DNA of 64,000 nucleotides from Collinsella aerofaciens (GTDB lineage: Bacteria; Actinomycetota; Coriobacteriia; Coriobacteriales; Coriobacteriaceae): positions 4,571-68,570 of the forward strand of contig NZ_JAQLFJ010000004.1 of NCBI RefSeq assembly GCF_028206795.1, in the 5' to 3' direction. Position 1 is the first letter of the stretch. The number at the start of each line of letters is the position of its first letter. This document shows positions 57,229-64,000 of this stretch, in pieces. Under the pieces are notes generated by a model. That model searched no databases and had not been told where the DNA came from. It saw only the letters and a list, made by a program, of their open reading frames with translations. The position numbers and the translations under genes are program-made.

Positions 57229-58230
57229 TTACTTCGCGGCGCCGGGGATGCCGTGGGAGGTTTTGGCGGTTTTGGCTCCGTTTACGATGGCGGTCTGTAG
57301 GGCCCTTACGGCGAGCATGCCCAGCAGGTCTAGGGGAACGGTGGCGCTTGTCTGAGCGTCTAGTTTGCCGCTGGCGAGGGTGTAGATGGTGTCGCCGTCG
57401 TTGGTGGTGTGCGTGGGGCGGATGGCGTGCGCATAGGCGTCTGCGGCCATTTGGGACACCTTGGTGGCCTGAGCCTTGGTGAGCTCAACGTTGGTGACGA
57501 TGCAGCTGATGGCGGTGTTGGTGCGGTCGAGCGGCATTTGCATGGAGCCGGCGGCGGCAAAGGCTGCGAGCTCCATGTCGACGATTTGGTCGCTATCTGC
57601 TGCAGCGCGCATACCAGCGATCCACTCGCCGGTGAAGGGGTCGACGACGTTGCCGCAGGCGTTGACCGAAACCACGGCACCCACCTTAACAGGGCCGAGT
57701 GCCACGGCGGCAGCGCCAAGGCCGGCCTTCATGCAGGTGGCGGGGCCCATGAGCTTTCCTACGGTAGCACCCGTGCCGGCACCCACATTACCCTGCTCGA
57801 GCGTGGTGGGGGTGTTGTCGAGCGCCTCACGTACGGCGGCGATGCCGGCTTCGATGTCGGGGCGCACGGTGGGGTCGCCAAAAGCGAGGTCAAAGATGCA
57901 GCTGGAGCACACGATAGGCACCTGCGTGGGGCCGACGGGAAGGCCGATGCCGCGGCTCTCAAGCTCGCGAGCGACGCCGCTTGCGGCCTCCAGGCCAAAG
58001 GCCGATCCGCCCGAAAGGCAGACAGCGTGGACCTTGTCGACGGTGTTTTCGGGTCGCAACAGGTCGGTTTCGCGCGATGCCGGGGCACCGCCGCGAACGT
58101 CAACGCCGCCGGTGGCGCCCTCGGGTGCCACGATTACGGTGCAACCGGTGCCGGCCTCCTCGTCCGTGTAGTTTCCAAAGCAAAAGCCATCGACATCGCA
58201 AACGTCAATGGCCTCAAGCAGTGTATCCAT
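57229..58230 (-). CDS. P1 (S58) family peptidase, DmpA-like
   Basis: A 333-residue Ntn-hydrolase-fold peptidase. VHAVCLSGGSAFGLEAASGV is the family hallmark; GNVGAGTGATVGKLMG and AVVSVNACGNVVDP follow; the autocleavage/nucleophile region is NTAISCIVTNVELTKAQA (around residue 245). DmpA-type enzymes release N-terminal residues from small peptides or beta-amino acid amides; this one is probably cytosolic, as no signal peptide is present. ATG 58230 follows GGAG. Confidence 0.87.
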   Translation of the reverse strand: MDTLLEAIDVCDVDGFCFGNYTDEEAGTGCTVIVAPEGATGGVDVRGGAPASRETDLLRPENTVDKVHAVCLSGGSAFGLEAASGVARELESRGIGLPVGPTQVPIVCSSCIFDLAFGDPTVRPDIEAGIAAVREALDNTPTTLEQGNVGAGTGATVGKLMGPATCMKAGLGAAAVALGPVKVGAVVSVNACGNVVDPFTGEWIAGMRAAADSDQIVDMELAAFAAAGSMQMPLDRTNTAISCIVTNVELTKAQATKVSQMAADAYAHAIRPTHTTNDGDTIYTLASGKLDAQTSATVPLDLLGMLAVRALQTAIVNGAKTAKTSHGIPGAAK

Positions 58231-58300
58231 GTTTTACTCCTATCGGTTTTCCGCCGGGCCTTATGCCCGGTCGGGATCCGTACGGTACGCCGAAATTGTA

Positions 58301-58323
58301 GGCGCTGGGGGATACCCAGCGCC
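58301..58323 (-). terminator. GC hairpin after maf
   Basis: GGCGCTGGG (58301-58309) pairs with CCCAGCGCC (58315-58323). It lies 9 nt after the maf stop and lacks a T run; a second hairpin CCGGGC/GCCCGG sits just before the P1 start. Confidence 0.5.
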
Positions 58324-58331
58324 AGATGCAA

Positions 58332-58913
58332 TTACGATAGTTTTTGAATCGCGCGTGCGACGCGAGCGATGGGCAGGCCCACCACGTTGTAGAAGTCGCC
58401 CGAAATATTATGCACGAGCATGCGCCCGCCGACGCCCTGGATGCCGTAGGCGCCGGCCTTGTCCATGGGCTCGCCTGAGGCGACGTAGCGCTCGATCTGC
58501 TCGTCGGTGAGCTCATAGAACGTCACGTCGGTCACATCGACAAACGACAGGCTCTCGGCGGCGTGCGGGGCTGTGGCGTCTCCGGCTCTAACGATGCAGA
58601 CGCCGGTTGCGACCTGATGCGTGCGGCCCGAAAGCTCGCGGAGCATGGTGCGCGCCTCGTCCCCGTCTGCCGGCTTGCCCATAATTTGGCCGTCAAAGGT
58701 GACAATAGTATCGGCCGCGACGGTCAGTTCGTTGGGCTCGGCATGCTCGGCGGCAACGGCGGCGGCTTTGGCACGCGCCAAGCGCTCGACGAGTGTAAGC
58801 GGAGCTTCGCCATCAAAAGGCGTTTCGTCGATATCTGCGGGAATCACGCGAATGTCATAGCCCGCCTCGCGCATCAACTCGATGCGGCGCGGTGATTGTG
58901 AAGCCAAAATCAT
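58332..58913 (-). CDS. maf: Maf-family nucleoside triphosphate pyrophosphatase
   Basis: A 193-residue house-cleaning enzyme hydrolysing dTTP/UTP or modified nucleotides. Signature parts are ILASQSPRRIELM, LTVAADTIVTFDGQIMGKP (catalytic Asp) and the C-terminal KAGAYGIQGVGGRMLVHNISGDFYNVVGLP given in parts of the family order. ATG 58913 overlaps the DJ-1 stop (ATGA), so both are translated from one mRNA. Confidence 0.92.
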   Translation of the reverse strand: MILASQSPRRIELMREAGYDIRVIPADIDETPFDGEAPLTLVERLARAKAAAVAAEHAEPNELTVAADTIVTFDGQIMGKPADGDEARTMLRELSGRTHQVATGVCIVRAGDATAPHAAESLSFVDVTDVTFYELTDEQIERYVASGEPMDKAGAYGIQGVGGRMLVHNISGDFYNVVGLPIARVARAIQKLS

Positions 58914-59452
58914 AGCTGAATGCCCTCGGCGACCTTCTCGACGGCCTTGTCGCCGGCGAGAGCGCGCAGCAGCTCAAGCGCAAAGGGGAGCGACTGGGCC
59001 ATGCCGCTGGCGGTGATGATGTTGCCGTCTTGCGTAACCTTCTCGCCGGTATAGGCGCCTTCGGGGAAGCTTTTCTCAAAGCCAGGGAAGCACGTGGCGT
59101 GGCGCCCCTCGAGTAGGTCGAGCTCGCCCAGGATAAACGGGGCGGCGCAGATGGCGGCAACGTGCTTGGTCGCGGCGAACTCGCAGACCACGTCGCAGAC
59201 GCGCTGATCGGCACGCAGGTTGGTGGCACCGGGCAAGCCGCCGGGCAGCACGACGCAGTCGTACTCGTCAAAGTTGATCTCATCAAAGAGCGCATCGCAG
59301 GTCACGGGGATCTGCAGCGAGCTTACGACCTCACGTGTGGGCATAATCGAGACGAGCGTGGCACGCACACCGCCGCGACGCATGACATCGACCATGGTCA
59401 AGCATTCAATAGTTTCAAAGCCATCGGCGGCGAGAACGGCAACGCTGGGCAT
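58910..59452 (-). CDS. DJ-1/PfpI-family protein
   Basis: A 180-residue cytosolic protein of the DJ-1/ThiJ group. VAVLAADGFETIECLTMVDVM has the conserved Glu; CVVLPGGLPGATNLR follows; the nucleophile Cys is in VAAICAAPFILGEL. DJ-1 relatives act as deglycases or chaperone-like stress proteins; the true reaction here is unknown. ATG 59452 follows GAAAGGA. Coupled to maf. Confidence 0.9.
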   Translation of the reverse strand: MPSVAVLAADGFETIECLTMVDVMRRGGVRATLVSIMPTREVVSSLQIPVTCDALFDEINFDEYDCVVLPGGLPGATNLRADQRVCDVVCEFAATKHVAAICAAPFILGELDLLEGRHATCFPGFEKSFPEGAYTGEKVTQDGNIITASGMAQSLPFALELLRALAGDKAVEKVAEGIQL

Positions 59453-59558
59453 GAGGGTTCCTTTCATAGGCGGCATACAATTAGCCGTCTTATACCCCGA
59501 AGACCTCCGCTTGCCACGCTCGATTTCCCAATGATTTTTCTGAGCAATGATTAAGTGA

Positions 59559-60872
59559 CTAGTTGCGCCTAAGGTGGACGACGGTCTCGCAGTGGAAGGT
59601 TTGCGGGAACAGGTCGACTGGCGTGATCTTGACGGGGGAGAAGGTGCCTTCTTCGACAAAGCGTTTGAGATCGCGCGCCAGGGTGGCCGGGTCGCAGCTC
59701 ACGTAGGCGACATCGCGAGCACTCGTGCTGGCGATAAGGTCGATCGCCTCGGGGGCGAGGCCTGCGCGCGGCGGGTCGACCACCAAGACGTCGGCATCCT
59801 GGTCGGGGAACTCGCGCACCGCGTCTCCGCCAATGACGTCGACGTTATCAAGCTTGTTGATCTCCAGGTTACGGCGCAGGTCGCGCACGGCCGGGCCGTA
59901 GGCCTCGACGGCGGCGACGAAGTCGCAGCGGCGGGCGAGCGGCAGGGTAAAGGTTCCGGCGCCGCAGTACAGGTCCACGGCAAGCTCGTCTTCTTGCGGG
60001 TCGAGGGCGTCCATAACGAGATCAATCAAAATCTCGGCGCCCTTGGTGTTGACTTGGAAAAACGACGGGGCAGACAAGCGCATCTGGCCCTCGGCGATGT
60101 TCTCGGTCCACGAGCCCTCGCCGGCGAGCATTTCGACCTTGGAGACACGGCGGGCCTTCTTTTCGCCCCTGCTCATCACGCGCACGATGCTCGTGGGATG
60201 AGCGGCGTCCGCCAGCACGCGGGAGACCTGCGAGCGCGGAAAAGAGCCCGTAGGCGTCCAGAGTGCGACCTCGAGCGCCTTGGTGCGGCGCGATGCGCGA
60301 ATGCCCACGCGTTCGAGCCCCAAGTCATGGCTGCCGCTTAGATAGTTGAGTGCGCCGACGACCGATTTGAGCGCCTTCGGGAAGCGCTTATCGAACAGCG
60401 GGCACGCATCGACGGTCACGATTTTGCTGGGGTCGACACCGTGCATGCCAAGGCGCACGCGACCGTTGACGACGGTCGGTTCGAGCTCGATTTTATTGCG
60501 GTAGCCCCAGTCGTCCTTGGTGTGGCAGATGGGCTGTACCAACTTATCGACCTGCTCAGGAGCGAACTTGCCGATGCGCTCGAGCGTGGAGCGCAGGTTT
60601 TGCTCCTTGGCGGCAAGCTGTGCCGTGCGTGAGAGATTGCCCCACGAACAACCGCCGCAGATGCCAACGAAGGGGCAGGGTGGCTGAATGCGATCGGGGC
60701 TCGGCTCCAGAATCTCGGTCGTGCGGGCGCGCATGAACGACTTGCCGTCCTGTACGACCTCGGCCTCGACGGTGTCGCCTGCCACGGCGCCCTGCACAAA
60801 GACGGCCTTGCCGTTGTCGGCGTGCGCCAGCCCATCGGCGCCGTAGGTCATCGATTCTATAGTGAGCTTCAT
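59559..60872 (-). CDS. rlmD: RlmD/RumA-type RNA uracil-5-methyltransferase
   Basis: A 437-residue SAM-dependent methyltransferase. An N-terminal TRAM domain (1-60) precedes the Fe-S cysteines CPFVGICGGCSWGNLS and the later Cys in VDACPLF. The methyltransferase has FFQVNTKGAEIL, DLYCGAGTFTLPLAR, VVDPPRAG and the catalytic Cys in VAYVSCDPATLARDL. It modifies a uracil of 23S rRNA or tRNA; which one is not certain. ATG 60872 has a weak GGGAT ribosome site. Confidence 0.88.
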   Translation of the reverse strand: MKLTIESMTYGADGLAHADNGKAVFVQGAVAGDTVEAEVVQDGKSFMRARTTEILEPSPDRIQPPCPFVGICGGCSWGNLSRTAQLAAKEQNLRSTLERIGKFAPEQVDKLVQPICHTKDDWGYRNKIELEPTVVNGRVRLGMHGVDPSKIVTVDACPLFDKRFPKALKSVVGALNYLSGSHDLGLERVGIRASRRTKALEVALWTPTGSFPRSQVSRVLADAAHPTSIVRVMSRGEKKARRVSKVEMLAGEGSWTENIAEGQMRLSAPSFFQVNTKGAEILIDLVMDALDPQEDELAVDLYCGAGTFTLPLARRCDFVAAVEAYGPAVRDLRRNLEINKLDNVDVIGGDAVREFPDQDADVLVVDPPRAGLAPEAIDLIASTSARDVAYVSCDPATLARDLKRFVEEGTFSPVKITPVDLFPQTFHCETVVHLRRN

Positions 60873-60916
60873 ATCCCTGCCTGTCATTCGTGTTGTTGTT
60901 CGCACCATGGTAACAG

Positions 60917-60963
60917 GGAAAAGCGCCCCGCATCCGAGGCTTTCCTCAAATGCGGGGCGCTTC
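60917..60963 (-). terminator. Terminator after ppk1
   Basis: AAGCGCCCCGCAT (60921-60933) pairs with ATGCGGGGCGCTT (60950-60962), with GAGG/CCTC inside; A-run at 60918-60921 gives U's in minus sense. Confidence 0.8.
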
Positions 60964-60985
60964 TACAAACTGCTTCTACAAACGA

Positions 60986-63394
60986 CTATTTCGTCTTGCC
61001 GGTAATGAGCGTCTTAAGACCCAGGCCGATCAGGCCCAGGCCCATGCGCACACGACCGGGGCGATGGCGCTCGATGGCCTTGGTCTTGCCGGCGGGCTTA
61101 TCGCGACGGGCGCTCGTCTCGGGTGCGGGCTTGGAGACCTGCGGCTCGGGCTGAGGTACAGGTGCGGGCTCGGGCTCAATGACGGTCGCCTGGACCTTTT
61201 GGACCTTGGGTGTGGCCGGCTGCGGCTCAGGAGCGGGGGCGGGCTTTGCCTCAATGACGGGCTCGGGCGCGGCCTCGGCGTTGCGATAGGCACGCTCCAG
61301 CAGGGCTTCCTGCGAGTTGAAGGGTTTCTCACCCTCTGCACGCTCCACGGGGACCCAGGTGCCGTCGCTCGTGAGGCTGCGGGCCTTCACGTTGTCGCGC
61401 AGCTGCATGCTCATGTACTCGTGCACCAGGGCGCGGCAGGTGGGGTCGAGCACGGGGAAGGCGATCTCCACGCGGTGCTCGGTGTTGCGTGTCATCATGT
61501 CGGCCGAGCTCAGATAGATCATGTCCGAGTCCACGCCAAAGGCGTAAACGCGCGCATGCTCCAAAAAGCGTCCGACGATAGAACGGACATGCACGTTCTC
61601 GGTCTTGCCAGGAACGCCCGGCTTGAGGCACGAGATGCCGCGGATGATCATGTCCACGCGGACTCCAGCGCACGATGCCTCGGCGATCTTGTCGATAACC
61701 TCGCGGTCGGTGAGCGAGTTGAGTTTAAAGAACACGCGGGCGGGCTCGCCAGCGAGAGCGCGCTGAATCTCGCGATCCAGACCGCGCATGATGAGCGGCT
61801 TCAGGCCGACCGGCGCCACGCCCAGGAAGCGGTAATCGCCGCGCAGATTGCCCAGCGACAGGTTGCGGAAGAACAGGTTGGCGTCCTCGCCGATGCCGGG
61901 GTGGGCGGTCATGAGCATAAAGTCGCTGTAGAGTTTGGCCGTCTTCTCGTTAAAGTTGCCGGTGCCCAGCAGCGTCAGACGCGTTAGCGCCATGCCTTCG
62001 CGATAGGTGAGCTGGCAGATCTTGGAGTGGCACTTAAAGCCCTCAGAGCCGTAGATGACGGTGCAGCCGGCCTCTTCCAGGCGCTCGGCCCACTCGATGT
62101 TGTTCTGCTCGTCAAAGCGCGCGCGGAGCTCCATGAGCACCGTGACCTCTTTGCCGTTCTCGGCGGCATCGATCAGCGACTCGCACAGGCGGCTCTGCTT
62201 GGCCACGCGGTAGAGCGTGATGCGCAGTGAGATGCACTCGGGGTCGTAGGCGGCCTCGTGCACCAGATCCAGGAAGGGGTTCATAGCCTCATAGGGATAA
62301 AAGAGCAGCTTGTCGTGCTGAAGTACCTGCTCGCGGATGGAGCGGGTCATATCGATGGTGGGGTTGGGCTGCGGCTTAAACGGCGTAAAGAGCAGCTCGT
62401 TGCGCAGGTGCTCGGGAATCTTGCCCTCGATGCCAAAGACATAGCCCAGGTTGAGCGGGATATCGCAGGTAAAGACCGAGCGACGCGGGAGCTCGAGCGC
62501 CTTGCGGATAGTCTTGAGCGTTGCCTTCTCGAGCGAGCCCGATACGGCGAGCACCACCGGCTGCAGGCGCAGGCGCTTCTTGAGGATGCGCTTCATATGC
62601 TGGCGGTAGTCCTCTTCCTCTTCGACGCCCTCGCCGTCCGGATCGATGTCGGCGTTGCGGGTGACGCGGATGAGCGCGCGGTCGAGCGGCTTATAGGAGC
62701 CAAAGCAGCTGTCCAGGCAGGCGAGGATGACGTCCTCGAGCAGAATGTAGGAGTAGGTGCCGGTGGGCGAGGGGATCTCGACCACGCGGTTCATCGAGGC
62801 GGGAATTTCGATCAGGCCCAGCAGACTTTCCTCGTCGGTGACGCCGTCCAAGCCGCAGGCCAGGTAGAGCGCGCCGTTGCGCAGGTTGGGGAAGGGGTGG
62901 CGCGGGTCGATCACCAGCGGCGAGATGACCGGCGACACGTAGGCCTGGAAGTAGCGGGTGACAAAGGTGCGCTCCTCGGGCGTAAGCGAATCGATGCGAG
63001 CGCGGTGAACGCCTAGGGTGTCGAGCTTGCCCTCGATGCTCTTAAAGATGGACTCCCATCGGGTAAGGAGCCCGGGCATTTCGGTCATGACAGCATCGAC
63101 CTGTTCGGAGGCGGTCATATTGCTCTTGTTGTCGACAGGCTGTTTTTTGAGCTCCGCCAGATCGGACAGGCCGCCCACGCGCACCATGAGAAACTCGTCG
63201 AGGTTAGACTCGAAAATCGACACGAACTTTAGACGCTCGAACAGCGGAACGGTCTCGTCGAAGGCTTCGTCAAGCACACGGTTATCAAAGCGCAGCCAGC
63301 TGAGCTCTCGGTTCTGCGTGTACGAGAAGTCGCGCGGCGGTTTGCGCAGCTTTGCGGCGGCTTGCTTTTTTTCGATTTTGCTCGGCATATGCAT
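60986..63394 (-). CDS. ppk1: Polyphosphate kinase 1 with Pro/Glu-rich C-terminal extension
   Basis: An 802-residue enzyme making polyphosphate from ATP. N-terminal domain (NRELSWLRFDNRVLDEA), then the catalytic halves: GFKCHSKICQL (with the phosphorylated His) and FLEHARVYAFG (second His), plus GTGNFNEKTAKLYSDF and IIRGISCLKPGVPG. The core ends near residue 690; about 110 residues follow with EPAPVPQPEPQ-type repeats and a basic tail with RVRMGLGLIGLGLK, possibly a membrane-binding helix. ATG 63394 or 63388. It stands alone. Confidence 0.93.
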   Translation of the reverse strand: MHMPSKIEKKQAAAKLRKPPRDFSYTQNRELSWLRFDNRVLDEAFDETVPLFERLKFVSIFESNLDEFLMVRVGGLSDLAELKKQPVDNKSNMTASEQVDAVMTEMPGLLTRWESIFKSIEGKLDTLGVHRARIDSLTPEERTFVTRYFQAYVSPVISPLVIDPRHPFPNLRNGALYLACGLDGVTDEESLLGLIEIPASMNRVVEIPSPTGTYSYILLEDVILACLDSCFGSYKPLDRALIRVTRNADIDPDGEGVEEEEDYRQHMKRILKKRLRLQPVVLAVSGSLEKATLKTIRKALELPRRSVFTCDIPLNLGYVFGIEGKIPEHLRNELLFTPFKPQPNPTIDMTRSIREQVLQHDKLLFYPYEAMNPFLDLVHEAAYDPECISLRITLYRVAKQSRLCESLIDAAENGKEVTVLMELRARFDEQNNIEWAERLEEAGCTVIYGSEGFKCHSKICQLTYREGMALTRLTLLGTGNFNEKTAKLYSDFMLMTAHPGIGEDANLFFRNLSLGNLRGDYRFLGVAPVGLKPLIMRGLDREIQRALAGEPARVFFKLNSLTDREVIDKIAEASCAGVRVDMIIRGISCLKPGVPGKTENVHVRSIVGRFLEHARVYAFGVDSDMIYLSSADMMTRNTEHRVEIAFPVLDPTCRALVHEYMSMQLRDNVKARSLTSDGTWVPVERAEGEKPFNSQEALLERAYRNAEAAPEPVIEAKPAPAPEPQPATPKVQKVQATVIEPEPAPVPQPEPQVSKPAPETSARRDKPAGKTKAIERHRPGRVRMGLGLIGLGLKTLITGKTK

Positions 63395-63946
63395 CTGTCC
63401 GTTCAGTCCCCGCAGGGGGACGGTTGCCTAACACTATTCACTATTGTCTCAATTTAGTCGACTTGTGGCACGGACGTATTGTGCGAACGGTATCTTAACC
63501 TACTTCTTACGCTGTCAAGCCATAGAGCTGACGCCCGTCGCGTTGCGAAAAACGGTCTAGATCCTCACTCAACTGCTGAGTATGTGTGAATAAGAATGAT
63601 AGATAGCTGAATATCATCGAATACAGGCAGAAACGTAAACAAGCGTCATTTATATACATAAAACCGTTGTAGATATGCAATTCTTAATCGAAAGATTGGA
63701 GTTGTAATTGCGAATGATTTTTGAGAAAAAAGAGCGTTTACCTTAGAAAAGTTACTTTAGAACGCCGAAGTACATCATGGGGGAATCACATGCGATATAC
63801 CGTTCATCGCACTTTGTTGACCGTTCGGGGGCGAGGTGGAATTGCGGGTGGAATTTGGATATAACTAGAGCTGTCAGCAAGCAGTGCCCGTTACGGAAGG
63901 GCGCTGAGAGATTCGGCCGAAAGGCCCGAAAGAAAGGTAGGAGGCC
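63395..63946 (+). other. Intergenic region between ppk1 and arcA with AT-rich control region
   Basis: No gene was found. From 63540 to 63770 it is AT-rich. TATAAC at 63860-63865 could be a -10 box. Two hairpins, AGTGCCC/GGGCGCT (63883-63905) and TTCGGCC/GGCCCGAA (63912-63930), lie in the presumed arcA leader. A GTCCCC/GGGGAC hairpin near 63406 is in the ppk1 leader. Confidence 0.5.
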
Positions 63947-64000
63947 ATGACGAAAGGTCTGCACGTGCCTTCCGAGATCGGCAAGCTCAGGAAGGTCTGC
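63947..64000 (+). CDS. arcA: Arginine deiminase, first 18 codons (3' end outside window)
   Basis: ATG 63947 follows AGGAGG at ideal spacing. The visible residues MTKGLHVPSEIGKLRKVC match the conserved start of arginine deiminase (SEIGKLK-V). The enzyme converts arginine to citrulline and ammonia. An AT-rich region and two leader hairpins precede it. Only the N-terminus is present, so the call rests on this short match. Confidence 0.72.
   Translation, partial: MTKGLHVPSEIGKLRKVC

Noticed and set aside
1..64000. Phage, transposase, tRNA, rRNA or CRISPR sequences
   Set aside because: Both strands were read for hallmark motifs and none was found; hairpins and repeats seen are short and intergenic.

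Overview
This 64 kb window is GC-rich chromosomal DNA, tightly packed and with few mobile features. Purine-rich ribosome binding sites (AAGGAG type) precede most starts. The gene set (L-lactate dehydrogenase, two acetate kinases with Pta, ECF vitamin/amino-acid transporter modules, an FrlB/FrlC/FrlD-like sugar-amine cluster, N-acetyl-branch diaminopimelate genes, a D-Asp-ligase-type ATP-grasp plus racemase, an LPxTG surface protein, arginine deiminase) suggests an anaerobic fermentative gut actinobacterium of the Coriobacteriia, most likely Collinsella. That assignment is inferred from protein content, not from a marker search.

Layout. 1-9.8 kb: a ten-gene, same-strand cluster with a YfcC-type carrier, two amidohydrolase-fold proteins with altered metal-ligand motifs, FrlC-, FrlB- and FrlD-like enzymes (two kinases), YjbQ, BtpA/SgcQ and an FGGY kinase. 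It looks like a catabolic route for glycated amines or a related sugar conjugate. 9.9-14.6 kb: TatD, TcdA, a small-RNA candidate, an ArsR-SdpI pair (SdpI frameshifted near its end) and EttA. 14.7-17.1 kb: a LOTUS-like protein and a Ser-rich membrane protein. 17.3-24.2 kb: NAD synthetase, an aminotransferase, L-LDH, a DUF2974 protein between two copies of a short repeat, and a nucleoid-associated protein. 24.4-29.8 kb: lysine/DAP genes dapH-dapB-(lysA-dapA) on the minus strand behind a lysine riboswitch, with an M20 deacetylase divergent. LysA and DapA are fused in one reading frame.

30-37 kb: small membrane or secreted proteins, an HTH/Ser-Thr kinase pair, a secreted coiled-coil hydrolase, a MOSC protein, and an ATP-grasp ligase next to an Asp/Glu racemase (probable peptidoglycan cross-bridge pair). 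37.1-40.6 kb: an ECF transporter operon (S, fused A1A2, T) headed by an unannotated 22-codon leader peptide with three consecutive Trp codons and an attenuator, which identifies tryptophan as the probable substrate. 40.7-50.4 kb: an LPxTG-anchored C69 dipeptidase, a lipid kinase followed by a 30-residue membrane microprotein, RNase D, a zinc peptidase, XseAB, a HIT protein, LysR and MFS genes. 50.5-54.4 kb: two tandem acetate kinases convergent with pta. 54.6-63.4 kb: Glf plus a GT2 glycosyltransferase, P1 peptidase, Maf, DJ-1, RlmD-type methyltransferase and polyphosphate kinase. The window ends in the first 18 codons of arginine deiminase.

The most unusual unexplained structure is a set of three long hairpins (53266-53396, 56885-56994, 57088-57216). 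Each lies 12-32 nt after a stop codon, in the sense orientation of that gene. Their perfect or near-perfect outer stems (29, 21 and 31 bp) are unrelated in sequence, yet they share an inner module (GTCCT on the 5' side, TGCGGA on the 3' side). Unrelated stems around conserved inner bases look like a structured RNA family placed in 3' untranslated regions. Intergenic stretches over 300 nt are accounted for by the riboswitch (28205-28584), the Trp leader (40283-40682), these hairpins (53060-53412 and 56853-57228) and the arcA leader (63395-63946). No rRNA, tRNA, CRISPR array, transposase or phage gene was seen.
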